From positions 13,646,907-13,710,906 of the forward strand of contig NC_068351.1 of assembly GCF_014633365.1 (NCBI RefSeq): 64,000 nucleotides of DNA. The letters run 5' to 3'. The stretch comes from Diospyros lotus (taxonomy: Eukaryota; Streptophyta; Magnoliopsida; Ericales; Ebenaceae). Each line of letters opens with the position of its first letter. Position 1 is the stretch's first letter. This document shows, in pieces, positions 1 to 15,000 of this stretch. The translations under genes were made by a program, and so were the position numbers. The notes under the pieces are model-generated. The model saw only the letters and a program-made list of their open reading frames with translations, had not been told where the DNA came from and did not search any database.

Positions 1-3000
1 GACAAAATGAAAGATCAGGTAGCAATCCATGAAATGCTGTTCCTTTCAGACATTTTTTTTTTTCTTTTGGTAAAGTCTAGACTCTAGTTAAATATTTCTT
101 ATTATAATATGTTATTTTGTTTTCTGCTATCAGCTACTTTCATCAACTAATGGGAGGTCGATATCTCCAAATGCTTCCAAGGATACTGGGATAGGTCAAC
201 CGGGGGACACTGCTAGTCAATCAGGATCATTTGGTTTAGGTGGAGATCACCCTGTCTATCAATCTAATGTATATGCCCCTCAGGCACTTTACTACAAAGG
301 TACGTTTTTGACAGCATGGGATTACTCAATATACTTGACAAAAAACCTGTCTGAACTGGACAATAAGAACACATGTTCTGTTTTCCAGTACCTTTTACTT
401 GTTTCCAGTACATGAACTGGACAATGAGAATATGTTTTAAATTTATGAACATAAGCATGGAGCTATTATTTCTGAGGCAGAGCTGAAGTGAGTTTATTTT
501 GTCTCCAAGAACAGCATTCAAGGTTCTGGGTGATATAACCATTATAGGAAATCTTTGAATGGTTTGGTGGGTACATTAGTTTGTACTTTGCCATGCTTTG
601 GAAGGGTTTGAATGCCTTGGATCAAAATTTAGTCTCGTTGAATTGCAATCAATTTCTTTAACTGTAGAGGATATATCCCAGTCATTTGTAAACTAGATTC
701 AGAGATTTCAGGGTGATTGTTCATTTGTCTTTTCTTTCCTTTTTTTTTTTTTTGCCTGTAAGTTATGTTGGGTTGTACTGCCTGCAAGTTATTTTTTGCC
801 TCTTTCTAATGTACTGTAGAAATCTTTGGAAATTGGTTTCAGATCAAACTTCAGTTTCATGGATTTGTAATTAATTCTGGACCTTTAAAGAATCCCAGGT
901 GGTAGGTAAACAAGTTTCAAACCTGAGATTTCAGGGTGACTGTTCAAGTTAGCAGTGAAGGGAATATATGAATTCATGCACTCCTGTGTTTGCCCCGAGT
1001 TTGAGCGATAGGAGATCAGTAAAATATTGGTGATTCATCGGCTGGAAGTTAGAACAATTAGGTTTCAAATACCAAGTGTAATTTAGTTAGTTTTTGGGGT
1101 CTAATTATAATATCCCAATGTAGGTTAGTTACATTGGTGTGTCCGCACTTTCTATAAATCAGAGGGCAGGGGGGCAGTTGAGTTTACAAGAGGGGAGTTC
1201 TCACTTTCATCTGTGATCGAGTGCTGTTTTCATTCTTGAGAAAAGAGAGGTTAAGTGATAAGGATTTAGTCTTGTGTATTCTTGAGAGAATGAGAGGTTT
1301 GTACTCGGGGATATAGATGAGGGAGAGAGGCTGATGTACTGATCATAATTTCAACTGAATAAAGATTGCTCTGTGGGTGTTGGACTGCTGGATGTAGTGC
1401 ATTCCGAACCAGGATAAATCTCGATCTTGTGGTTTGATTTTTCGCTTACTGTTTTTATATTTTCTTCTGTTATAACTGATTACTTTATTGGCTCTCTAAT
1501 TTCGTGAGTGTGTAAGGGTTTGTGTGGAACTTTTCTTCTCATTGTTCCTGGTTTGTAAGTCCTAATATCAACATGCACAAATGTAAGACCATAGCACATT
1601 ATTTTTTGGGAAGTTTCTGTTTAATACCAGGAATAAAACTATCTTAATGACCTTAAAAAGAAGAGGGTTTGTGCATTTCTCATCTGCAGTAGGTAGGGTT
1701 GAAAACGTAGATCCCTGTAAATTTCATTTTCCTTGGCTTTGAGTAATTCTATTGGATATTTAAATTGTCAAATATACTATCTATTTCCTATTTTGTTGAG
1801 GAGATGCTTAGATTTAAAATGAGGTAAATAAAGCCATTCGAAATAATGGTATGTTAACATGGAAAAACCAGTTCTCTAGTGAGGAGTGATTTGATCCATG
1901 TCAGTGGCAGTAATCGATAGAGGATCAGCAAGGTGAACACTGTTTTAAGGCAATAAGAAAGGACATGATTGCTTTAGGCTTTATTTAGATTCTGCTTTCT
2001 AATGCAGTTAACTAGGGGAAATGGATCTCAATTAGCTTATTTCCAGTAGTTGGGACAAAGGGTTGTTGATTTGCATTCGAAAATATTTATTTTGCACTCA
2101 TTTGGAAAATAAAAATGGAAGAATGAAAGAAAAATGTGTACTTGATAGGACCAGAATTTTAATCTCTGTTGCAGTATTTCAACTGCTAAATTTTGCTCGT
2201 CAAACAATGACTTCAAAAGAGAAACAGGTATAAAAAAAAAAAAAATCAACAACTAAGATTTTTACTTCTCGATATTCAACTTTACTGGTTTACTTTTTCC
2301 CCTCATTGAGCTACAAGTACAGCTATATTGAGGTGTGTGTCAGTCCACTTCACTAGTTATAATTTATATTATGTACTTGATGCCATTCGTATAACATTGA
2401 AGGGGTTATTATGCTATCTTTGATATATTTCCAGGTCCTGGTCAATGGGATGAGTACACTTCATATGTTAATACTGAACGGTTGGATATTGGCTCTCCTG
2501 TAAGTTAGAATCCTTTTTACTTTCATGTCTATATACATTTTATAGATAGATATCACTATATATATATATGTATATTTATGTACTTTCTTATTTTGGTTTG
2601 ATACTTTTCAGGGAATCTACAATGACAAACCTTCTCTTGTATTTCACACCAGTTATGGCTATGGCCCCCAAATACCATATGGACCATATTCCCCTGTTAC
2701 AACACCTCTGCCTTCTGTTGGGGCAGATGCCCAATTATACTCCCCTCAGCAATACCAATTCTCAGGGCCACCATATTATCAGCAACTGGTTTCTCCTAGC
2801 ATGCAGTATGCCAGCCCACCGACAACATTTTCTCAGCCGGAGCTGAACTCAGTGGTGGGCATTGACCAACAAGATGATAGAATGATCTTTGGGCCAGGAC
2901 CTAGTTATCCCTCCCCAGTGGGGCCTTTTGGCAGAGGCAACTTTTCTGGAGATCTTGCAAGTCTTGGTTTCCCTGATTTGCAGCTAGGATTTGATGCATT

Positions 3001-6000
3001 TGGATCTGGTGGACTTTCTTCACATTGGCCAAAACCCTTGGACAGAGAGAGGGTTCTTCCTGCATTTTCGCCTGCAGTATCTCCACAAACAATTGGCGGC
3101 CTGGGATCATTTGGACAAAATCTTGCAATGGTTTGTTCTTCTTCCTATGGACGTGTAGTTTATGTTTTCAGATCTCATTATGCTCTAAAAGTTTGTTCTG
3201 TGTGTTGCTTTTTCTGACAAGAAAATAGTATATGTACACACACATATTAGTTACTGTTGGCTATCAAAGCTGAAGAATAGGAGAAATAGATTCTGTCTGG
3301 GGCATAGGATCTTTAAATATCAGATCTAAATCATTCTCATCTCTGAAACTGTGGCATGCTTACTAGAAGCTTATGCTAAGCAACTTTTGCTAGTGGTTTC
3401 ACTCTCATTGGGAAACATTCACTCAGAGACTTTTTTCTCATTCAGAAACATCTAATAGTGAGCTAGTCTTATAGTTTTAGGTTTCAGGCATAACTCGTAA
3501 TGCAACCCTTTCTTGAACTACTTCCTTTTTGGGGTTCCACTCAAATATTTTCTTTGTTAAAAAAGGATTTCCATTTTAGCCAATTATAGAAAATAGTAAA
3601 TTCTACCCTTGTGATGCTTTAGTGGATGCCAATAATTCACGTGGGGCATGTAGTATTATGTTCAGCAAAGATCCTAACAACTGCTGGAAGGAATGCAATA
3701 ATGTTCTGTAAATCAATATGACCTCAGGAAGCTTGTGGTCCCTTTTTTCTTAGGTTTGCAGCATTAAGTGAAATGCTTCTCAATTACATTTTTTTAAATC
3801 CATTTCTAAAACTCACATTCTTAATTTTTCTCAGAACACTTAAAAAAAAAAAAAAAATTCTCAGAACATTTTTAAATTTCCTTCTCAAGTAACAACATTT
3901 GCAATAGTAACATTTCTCAATCAATTTTCAGAAATATGGTTTGTCAATCTTTCTTTCTTTCTTTTTTTATGGATAAAAGATTGAAAAAGCATATTTCTGA
4001 AAATTGATTGAGAAATTCTTAATTTTCTGAGAATTTTCAGAAATATGATTTGTCAATCTTTCACAGAGCAATTCTCATTTTTCTTCTCATGTAATAGCAT
4101 TTGATTAGATAACATTTCTTGGCATATAATAGCATGCACTTCACACTCCCCAAGGAAAAACCATTCACCTGTTCCCTCTCTCGCATCACCTCCTGCATGT
4201 GCACTTTTCTTTTGTTCCCAACCTAATTCACATCAAGTCTCGTACACTAATTATTTAAATAGGGCCTAAATAGAAACCTAAACCTTATGTTGAGCCATTT
4301 CAATTTTAAAGTACTTTTGTTGGTATGCCTATTTATTATTATTTTTCTCTTATTTCTTTAATCCCTATTTTTTAGTTTTTGCACTTTTCCCTCTTTTTTT
4401 TTTTTTTGTTTCTACTAATGGTTGCTTTAACTTCTTTTTTTTCTTCTTTTATTTTTTATTTTTTATTCTGTTTTCTATTTTTTTAGGCATTTGGATTCCA
4501 AACTAATTCCTTATTCCGCATGCATTTCGTTGCGGCTTGTGTATGAGAGATAACGCCTGTACCCTTTTGTCATGAACCTAGGGTTTAACTTAGGATCAAT
4601 TTAGGAATCAGATGAATCTAAGGCCAAGAATAGAAGGGAATTAGAGGGGAATTTGAAAGAATGAGGGAGAGACTAGAAGAAGTAAGAATAGAAGGGAAAG
4701 AGATGAAGATCAAGAAAGAAAGGGGAGAGAATTCGGGAAGGAGAAAACAGATTCAATTCTTTAATTTCTAGATAAAGAAACAAACCCATTACAACAACCT
4801 TATATAGGCATATTTGCCTTCTAACAGTCTAGCACATGCTCCCATGTGTTTCTAACCACTTGCTAAAATATCCCTAACAAACTATTATACTCTATTACAA
4901 TAATACCCCTTTATTGCTCATAGGGTCATGACAATTCCTCCTTCCTTGAGAGAGTTCTTGTTCCCAAGAACTTGCAACAAGTAGCCATGGCTCTTCATAC
5001 AATTCCAACCTTCTCTATCTGGTTCATCCTTCTTTCCTTTGTCCTCCTTCTAGGTCTCTTCTTCTTCATTTTTAGGTTCTCAATTGAAACAAAAATGATA
5101 ATCATTGCAAACAAGGCTGCATCTTCCTCCAAAGAGTAACATACTATTTCCCTTGGGTTTGCAATAGCTACCAAATTAAGGTTGCTAGTACCCATGGTCT
5201 AGGGATCCAATATAATGCTAAAACCTGTCAATGTGTCCCCATCAAATGCTTTCAATGAATTTAGCTGCTCCTTGTTGCAGGTAGCAGCTGAAATCTGCAA
5301 CCGTACAGCCTTCAAATGTCGATCATTTCGAAACTCTAACCGACCAGCTATCGCATATGTTCCCCTTTTCTCATCATCTTCAAAATTGGCAGCAACATGA
5401 TGGCATCGTTTAGGATCAACAAGTCTTCCTTCTACTGGTGTTGTCTTCCTCTTATCGTTTGATAAAGAACCCTCCAAGTTATCTAATCCTTCAGTCTATG
5501 CATTAGATGCCAAGGGTAACAAGTTGGCCTTGGTTTCGTTGGTCACTTGATCAAATACTTCCCAACTTTCCTCTTGTAATCTTTTGGTAATTGCCCTTTG
5601 ATGTATTAATTCTTCTTCTATCTTGTCAATCTTAGTCAGATAATTTTTTTCCAACTCCAAAAACTCCTGGCTGCCTTCTGTTATCTCTGTCTTCCAGGTA
5701 GCTGCATCATTCAGCTCTAGTTTTGGCCTTCCATGAGTATCATTTGAAACATCCTCATTGGGAACTTCATTTCCAAAGGAACCAGTGTGTTCTTTAATTC
5801 TCCTTTTGCATCTGCTGTCCTATCCACCTAATTGTTTCCGATTCTCTTTGGATAATGCCAGTCATCCTTCTTGTCATTGTTGTTGAAATCAAAATTCTTT
5901 TTTTTCTGCCCAAAATCTAAAGTAAGCAATGAATCGCTCTTCCATAATCTTGACTTCTCCTTCGGCTGCTCCATTTTTAGGAAGTCCTCTTTATTAAAAC

Positions 6001-9000
6001 TTTCACGATAATCCTCGAAGAATTCTGCAGGGAAGCTGTGATGATATTTTTTAGTAAGTATCATTGCAAACTCCGCAATTGTTCATGTAGCATTTGGCCG
6101 ACTTCCTTATGTTTCCTATTGTTCCCAGCTAAAAATACAGCCTTCTTTTGCGGGCCTTGAGACTCCATTTGTCTCATGCATGAACTGCTCCCCATGGTCG
6201 ACTTCTCACCAATAGAACACTTACTAGCAACCTAGAATATGATTGTAATTATTACCTGAAATTACTGCTTCGTTAGAACACTTACGAGCAGCCTAGAATT
6301 TGATTGTAATTATTGCCTGAAATTACTGCTTCGTTATGATCTACCTTAATGAAGTCGGATCGGAATTACCGCAAAAGAGCACTGGAATTCACAACCATGA
6401 ATCACCCATCCAAATTCGCCTTCAACAATCCACTCCCAACTACTCCGAGCTTTGCTAGAATCAGTTACCGAAATTGTTGAGATTCTTAGCCGAGATCCAA
6501 GACCTATTCCGCCACCTTCAGAGCCACCAAGAACAGGTCAGAGGACTCGCCTGACCTACTTCACCTCCCAACGACAAACAAGAATTGCCAAACTTCCACC
6601 AAACCAGCTTCGATCACCCTCGAAGCCAATCGACCAGTGCAACTGTGTGTTCTCTGTCGTTGAATTGCTCCTAGGAGCCATCGAGAATCACCTAGCTCTA
6701 AATCTTCAACCAAGATTGCTTAATCTTAGACAATTGCGATCGCTTTGGGTCTGCCCGCCTCGCCTTAGACTTGGTCCACTTCACGCCTATCACTTCTGAC
6801 CAATTTCGCCCTCAATTTCGACCCAAAATCGTCGGAAATTTGTTTGGATGTTAAACGCAACTAACACCCAAGAGTGCTGGAATTCAATTGCAACTGATCG
6901 CTATGGATTGGGTCGCAATCACTGGTCGCGCTTGTCCATCAATGCCGAGGCCAAGTGAAGTTGTCAAAACTCTAGAAGTTGGGTGGAATCTCTTAAGTCA
7001 CTACTCAATCGGTTCCGCACCTAGTCGTCGGACTCCACCAATCCAAACTCGCTGTTGAGATCGCAGGAGCTACTGTTACTATTTGCAGGAGTTACCGCCA
7101 AGGAGTGTTGGCTTGGCGATGCCTCCGTGAGTTGCCTCCTTTGACTCGGTTAAATTTCGAGAATGGCTTGCTTTGTTTTGATCTGTCCTTCCTTCTTCAA
7201 GTGGATCTAGAATTCACACCAAGAGCAGTCGGAAATTAACAGCTGAGGAACGATTGCTCTGTTGAATTCGCCGTTGGAACCATCTAATATATCTCCTAAG
7301 ATTATAGCTTACCTTGCTGCTGAGAACTAAACGACTTTACGGAAGACACAACCAAGGATGACCACTCTGATATCAATTTGTCATGAACCTAGGGTTTAAC
7401 TTAGGATCAGTTTAGGAATCGGATGAATCTAAGGCCAAGAACATAAGGGAATTAGAGGGGAATTTGAAAGAATGAGGGAGAGATTAGAAGAAGTGTTAGG
7501 GGGATTAGAAGAATAGAAGGGAAAGAGATGAAGATCAAGAAAGAAAGGGGAGAGAATTCGGGAAGGAGAAAACAAATTCAGTTCTTTAATTTCTGGATAA
7601 AGAAACAAACCTATTACAACAACCTTATATAGGCGTATTTGCCTTCTAACAATCTAGCACATGCTCCCATGTGCTTCTAATCACTTGTTAAAATATCCTT
7701 ACCAAACTATTATACCCTTTTACAATAATACTCCTTTATTGCTCATAGGGTCATGACACCTTTGTTAGGAATAATGAATAATGATATATTGAACATGTGA
7801 TTTTGGCAATAATTGTTAGACATGATTGATACTTTCGTGCGTGCGTGCGTTTATTTATTCTGTGACTCCTTTAATAAATATTTTATATTTCTTAACTGGT
7901 TTGCATGTAATCTTAAATTAAAATTATACAGTGATCAAAATTATTTATTTATAGTTTTATGATCTCATTACAAGAGAATTCATGATGTTCTTATTGTAGA
8001 CTATTATGTGCCTTAGCATATGTTTGTTGATTTACCTCATTCAATGGTCAATGTATCTCTACTCTTTCCAAAAGGCATAATTCCCTATGGTTGATCGCCT
8101 ATACTAGGAACTAACTTCATAGATGTCCAAAAGGATCATACATTATCTATTTGAAAATTTTCCTCCATTTGTTCGATAAGAAATGTGAAAGGATAAATAA
8201 AAGAAAAGAGAATAGTGAAAAGCAAAGTAAAAACAGACCCCTAGCTGTTGAAATCCCACGTCCTATAGTGTTTGCAAATTTCTTAGTCTTGTTTATCTTC
8301 AGAGCTAGACTGCTCGGTGAATGAGCTATTATTAGCTCTTCCATGGGTGGCTGCTTTGGCAGTAGTATGAATTAAACTTATTAATGAAAAAATTTAGCAA
8401 TTAACATATGCTTTGATTTTTTAAAACGCGTCATTGGGATTAGAAAAGGATTTTGTGATATTTTATATGCAGTGGTTACAAATTTTAAATATCAAAAAGT
8501 TTGTCCTCAATGGATTTTAATTTGTTCTGTTTCCTAAAACACTGTCGTATTGTTGAACCATCTTGATACTTCATAATTTGAAAGAAATAAGAATCCAAAC
8601 TAGGATCATGGCTTATATTCTTCTTCTTCTTCTTGGTTGTGCCTTCTGTTTATAATGTGCAGGATTCTCAACAAGCAAGGCCATCCTATGGGTTTGGATC
8701 TGGCTCAAATTCTTATAACAGAGCCCACCTGCACAGTGATTTTAATCAGGGCTCCAGCTTCGTAAATGCATCAGTCCCCCATTTGGGAACAAAAGATAGG
8801 GGTTGGCTTGCTCTTGATTATGGCAGACGTCGTGGAAGGGCTGATAGCTCTTTATGCAATTGCAGTGGTACACTTGATATTCTCAATGAGCAAAATCGTG
8901 GACCAAGGGCCTCAAAGCTGAAGAGCCAGACTGCCATTGAAAATGGTGCATCAGCTGATGGTAACAAATACAGCTCATCCACAACCAAGACCCTTGACGA

Positions 9001-12000
9001 GTCTTACAACCACCCAGATTTTGTCACAGATTACAAGGATGCTAAGTTCTTTATCATCAAATCTTACAACGAAGATAATGTCCACAAGAGTATTAAATAT
9101 GGTATTTGGGCTAGCACACCAAATGGAAACAGAAAATTGGATGCTGCTTACCGTGAAGCAAAGGAGAAGCAGAGCAGCTGTCCTATTTTTCTCTTCTTCT
9201 CGGTAATTTCCATCAATTTTGAAGTCTTATCAGAGTGAAAAAAAAAATTCTGAATTGATTTTCTATCTAATATTTAGCAGAAAACATTACGGCTTACTAG
9301 GATAGTTGCAAAACATGTTTTCTTGAAGATTTGGTTTTGTTATGTTTGATAATTTTTGGATTGGAAAGTTAACTGGAGAATCATGGTAATTATAGATTAT
9401 AGCACTGACAATAACATATCAAGCATTAATCCTGCTAAGTGGGAATTGGCTAGATAGCACTGACAATAGAGCTTATAAAAACCCTTTTTCATATGTTTGA
9501 TATCTTCTGCATGATTTATACATAAGAAATTAAACAATAAATAAGAAAGAAAAATGCTTAAAATAATGCATGCTGATGAAATGTTGGCAAAGATCAGATA
9601 TCTTCTCTTGAGGAGATTAGATGCTGATGAAATGTTGGCAAGGAAGTGGTGATTGCAGAAAGTCTAGGCAAAAGATCAGATATCTTATCTTGAGGTGATA
9701 GGCAATAAAGAACCTTGATCATTGCTTGATGGGGAGCATAGGGGCCCTGATGACCATGAAATAGGGGCACATGAAGAATAGGTTGGAGAAGTTGTGGATG
9801 TATTGGATTATTATGGCGCCTGCGATTTTTGTGATCTAGATAAGTTATCTTATGTGGTGTTATGTACCTACTTAATATGCTATACACGGGAATAAGGGGG
9901 GAAAAACACCAGCAGAGAAGCCTTTCACTAAGTGTATGCTTTGTATGGTGGTACCTAGGTGGTTATTGCTTTTGGCTGGAAAGAACTCCCATGTGACTTG
10001 GGGAGTCAGTATAAATAGAGGTTGATCGTCCCTAAGGAAGACACAAGAAGTTTTAATTCAAATTCTAAAATTCTCTCTCTCGATTCTCTCGATCTCTCTC
10101 CCTCATTTTCTCTCATTTCTCTCTCGCCCTCTTTGTTCTCTTTCAAATTCTATCCTGTTCTCTAGAATTCTCCTAAGAATTCTCGAAAACTCATCAGATC
10201 TCTAAGATCTGACAATTTGGCATTAGAGCATGTCTTAGGCTGGATCAATTGGTGGTGAATTTAGATTGATGGCGGAGGGAACACGGATGAAGAATATGGA
10301 GATGTAGTTACAACAATTTGGCTCCACGACAGCCGATTTACAAGCGTGAGTGGGTTAGTTGGAGGTAGGATCCAATTGCAACCAAGAAGCGATCTCCATT
10401 GTTCGGAAATTGGATGGAGTGGTCACTTAGATCCGAGAAGAGGTTACTCAGATCCGAGAGGAGGTTGGGACTCAAATTAGGGAGCAGTTACAGGGGTTTA
10501 TGATGATGTTTGTTGGACAACATTCAATAAGACTTTCCCTTGATTTTCCTCCAAGAGAGAGGTCTAAACCGATTCTCCCTAGACAAGGGATGAATCAAAG
10601 GATGCTTGGAACCTCTGAAATTGGAGATGATCCAGCGGAAGTAGGAGAGAATGTGGGAGAACGTAGGCAAAGAGGAATTGGGGGGCATAACCATCAAAGG
10701 TTCCCTATGCCAAAGCTAGATATCCCCATGTTTGATGCGGTTAGCCCTAGATGGTGGATCAGAAGGTGCGAAAGAATGTTTGAGTGGTATGGAATTCCAG
10801 ATCAACAGAGGGTGGCCTTAGCTACAACCTACCTCAATGATGTTGGTGATGCCTGGTACTAGGGATGGTCTAAGGCGAAGGAAGTGTGTCTGTGGGCTGA
10901 ATTTGCAAAGGAATTATGTGAAAGGTTTGGGAAAAGAGGTTTGGCAAATGTGGTGGAAGAATTCAACAAGATTCGGCAAGGGGGATCTGTGTTGGAATAC
11001 CAATGTTGGTTTAAGGAGTTGAGGGCACTCATGCTCAACCACAACCCCTATCTTACTGAAGCTTATTTTGTTTTAAGCTTCATAAGCGGTCTGAATAAAG
11101 AGTTAAGGCCAATGGTGAAGGTATTACAGCCTAAAACCTTTAAGCATGCCATGGAGAGTGCAAGATTGCACCAGTTGACTGTGGAGGCACTGATGAGAAA
11201 ACATAAGCTATTGGCTAGGGGTGGAACACACAATGTGTTGACTCCTGTGAGTAGGAATTTTGGTAAGGAAGTAAAAAGAGGCATGCAGGGGGCTAGAAGC
11301 CTGCCTTTACTAGCCCCTAAGATACAAAGGGACAAGACTATAGAATAGAGAAGGATGGTTGGGCTTTGTTTTAGATGTTGAGACATGTACTTTTCGGGCC
11401 GCTAGTGTAAGAAGCAACTACTCCTACTAGAAGGTGAAGAGGGAAGTGAAGAAGTAGAGGAGGAGATGAATGAGGTACCAGAAGGAGTAGAGGAGGATAA
11501 TGGGGAGAGATCTGTACATGCACTGAGAGGATTGACAAATAGCAAGATTATCAAGGTGGAGGGGAAAGTGGAGGATAGCAAACTGATGATTTTAATCGAT
11601 AGTGGGAGTATCCACAGTTTCTTGGATGAAGGGATGGCCAAGAAATTGAAATGCCCTTTGGTTAACTCTCAGCCTCTCACAATAATAGTAGTGAATGGGA
11701 ATAAGGTGATGAGTAAGTTAGCCTGTGCTGGCTTCTGTTGGGAAATGCATGGGGAGGAATTTGAGGCCGATTTGAGGTTGCTCAAATTAGGAGGTTGTGA
11801 TGTGGTGTTGGGAGTAGACTAGATGAAGCATTTGAGCCCCATATGCTTTGACTTTAATAAGATGGAGGTGACATTTGAGAAGGGGGGAATAAAGATAACC
11901 CTAATAGGTAGTAAGAAGGTGGGAGTGTGCAAAATGATCATGTGGAAACGCCTGCAGAAGATGTTTAGACAGAAGATGACTCAGATGGCCCAATTTTTTT

Positions 12001-15000
12001 CTATTCAGGCCGTAAAAGAATGCGAGGAAGAAGTTAAGACTAGAGGAATGAACTTATGTTGATTGTCAGCAATCCACCACAGATGGAATGGGAGGTAAAA
12101 CAACTTGACTTACTCCATATGCTCTTAGTTGAATTTGAGGATCTTTTTAAGGAGCCCTGGTACCCTACGCCCTCCTAGACCCTATGATCATTCCATTAGC
12201 CTGAAATCCAACTTTGAGCTTGTTCTCGACCATATCGGTACCCCCCAACCCAAAAAACTGAAATAGAGAAAATGGTTAAAGACATGCTACAAAAATCTTT
12301 GATCCAACCCAGCCACAACCCCTTTGCATCCCTAATGTTATTAGTCAAAAAGAAAGACGGATCCTGGCATTTTTGCGTGGATTACCGTTAGCTAAATGCC
12401 ATGACAATTAAAAACAAATTACTTATTCCACTCATTGAAGACCTACTAGATGAACTGAGGGATGCTAACATTTTTTCTAAACTTGACCTTCGTTCAAGCT
12501 ATCACCAAATTAGAATGGCACCCCAAGACATACCAAAAACCATCTTTCGAACCACTAGGGCCATTATGAGTTTTTGGTAATGCCCTTTGGCCTTACCAAC
12601 GCCCTAGCCACATTTCAATCTTTGATGAATAAGATATTTGAGCCCTACCTCAAAAACTTTATTTTGGTGTTCTTTGATGACATATTGGTGTATGACCAAA
12701 CCTTTGACTAGCACCTACCAAACCTAAAGGCTACCTTTGAAATCCTTAGGGTCAACAAACTGTATATAAAGAGGTCAAAGTGTGCCTTTGCTCAAAAGCA
12801 GGTGGAGTATCTTGATTACATCATTTCAAACTAAGGAGTTAGCACGAATCCCAAGAAGGTGGCAGCCATGAGGTCTTGGCCACGGCCAACCACCATTAAA
12901 GTTTTGAGGGGATTTCAAGGCCTAACTAGGTACTGCAGACAGTTTGTCAAGAATTATTGAGTGATAAGTAGGCCGTTGACTAAATTATTTAAGGAGGAGG
13001 GTTTCAAATGGGGTCCCCAGGTTGAGGTAGCCTTTGAACAGTTAAAAAGGGCAATGAGAAGGCTCCAATGTTGGGATTGCCAGACTTTAACAAGACCTTC
13101 ATGTTGGAGACTGATCTATGTGGAAAAGGAGTGGGGGTTGTTCTAATGCAAGAGGGAAGACCTCTAGCATTCATCAGCCAGGCCCTAGCCTCGAGACATG
13201 AGGGCCTAAGCGTTTATGAGAAATAATTATTGGATGTGTTAATTGCAATAGAGAACTGGAGGCATTACCTCGAAAGGGCCACATTTGTAATCAAGATAGA
13301 TCACGAAAGCTTGAAGTTTCTACTACAATAGAAACTTCACACCTAGCTACACAAAAAGGGGATTACCAAGTTGATGGGCTTAGACTACGTAATTCAATAC
13401 AAGAAAGAAAAAGAAAATGTGGTCGCTGATGCACTATCAAGGTGCCAAGAAGGAGAATTGGCTGCTATTTCTACTCTAGTGCCTAACGGGTACCGGGAGT
13501 TATGAGTCAGATGAGCAGCTTAAATGTCTATTGGAGCAGTTGATATTAGACCTTGCCAGCAAGAGGGGTTACACACTAAGGAATGGGTTGATCAGATATC
13601 AAAGGAGAATGGTAATTGGTGATTCTTCAAATCTTAAGGAGAGGATACTTCAGACACTGCATGAGTCCCCACTAGGAGGGCATTCAGGAATACAAAACAC
13701 CTACCATAAGGTTAAACAACTTTTCTTTTGGCCTAAACTAAAGGGGACTGTAATAGGGTTTGTGATGGCTTGTGACACCTGTAAGAGGTGCAAGCATGAA
13801 ACCGTGGCTTCACCAGGGTTGTTGCAACCCTTAGCCATACCAGGGCAAGCTTGGGAGAGTATATCAATGGACTTTGTTGAAGGGCTGCCGAGGTCAGAAG
13901 GGAGGAATTGTATACCGGTGGTGGTGGATAGGTTTACGAAGTTTGCACACTTCCTAAGCCTAACTCACCCTTTTACAACCCAAGAGGTTGCTAGGGTTCT
14001 TCTTGACCAAGTTGTCAGACTGCATGGAGTTCCCAGCATCATAATCTCTGATAGAGATAAAGTCTTTACTAGTCTCCTACGGTAAACATTGTTAAAGTCT
14101 CTCGGGTCCAAGCTAAGTATGTCTTCAGCTTATCACCCTCAAACCAATGAGCAAACAGAAAGAGTAAATCAGTGCATGGAAAATTACTTTAGGTGTTTAT
14201 GCTTCTTACACCCTAAGGTATGGCATAAGTGGCTATCCCTAGCCCAGTGATTGTATAACTTTAGCCACCACAACTTAATCAGGATGTCACCTTTTGGAGC
14301 CCTATTTGGTTATAACCCCCCCCTGCCCTACCGAGCATACACAACCCTACCAATGTGGCAGCTGTTGATGTACACCTTCAACAGAGGCAGGAGATTTTGC
14401 AGCAACTCAAAAGGGAGTTGGTTGTGGCCCAAAATAGAATGAAGCAACAAGCTGATAAGGGAAGGAGTGAAAGGGAATTTGCAGTCGAAGAGGAGGTTTA
14501 TTTGAAGCTACGACCATCCTACCTCAAGGCAATAATGGAAGGACTTGTATCCAAACTATGCCCAAGGTACTATGGACCCGTTCCCACTATAGCCAAGTTG
14601 GGGAGTGTGGCTTACAAGCTCCAGCTACTGGGGAATTTCCAAATTCATCTAGTATTCCACGTTTCCCTACTTAAAAAATCTGCAGGGAATCAAGCAGTAA
14701 GCCCAAGCTTACCTCCAAGGATCGGAACCAGTGAACAGGTGGAAGAACTAGCAGCTATCTTAGAAATGAGGGTCATCTATAGGCATGGAGCACCTATCAC
14801 CCAAGTGCTGGTGAAGTGGTCCAACCTTCATGCAGATAACAACACCTGGGAATACCTCCCAGATTCGCTAAAGCAATTCCCTAGGGTGGCTAACCTACTT
14901 TGTATTTCTTGAGGACAAGAAATTCCTCAAGGGGTGGGAAATTGTTATGTACCTACTTAATATGTTGTACACGGGATTAAGGGGGGAAAAACATTGGCCG

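Larger units (their letters stand above)
4568..7758 (-). mobile_element. Non-autonomous LTR retrotransposon inside a YTH intron
   Basis: Two direct repeats, 4568-4933 and 7379-7758, both begin TGTCATGA and end TCATGACA. The flanks carry a perfect 5-bp duplication CCTTT (4563-4567 and 7759-7763). The primer-binding site abuts the right LTR in reverse (ACCACTCTGATATCA at 7361-7375, complementary to the initiator-Met type TGGTATCAGAGT) and a polypurine tract in reverse abuts the left LTR (4934-4947). The element therefore points to the minus strand, antisense to the gene. The 2.4-kb interior has no gag, protease, RT or integrase that I can see, so it must depend on another element. Some interior reading frames are unidentified (separate entry). 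Confidence 0.9.
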
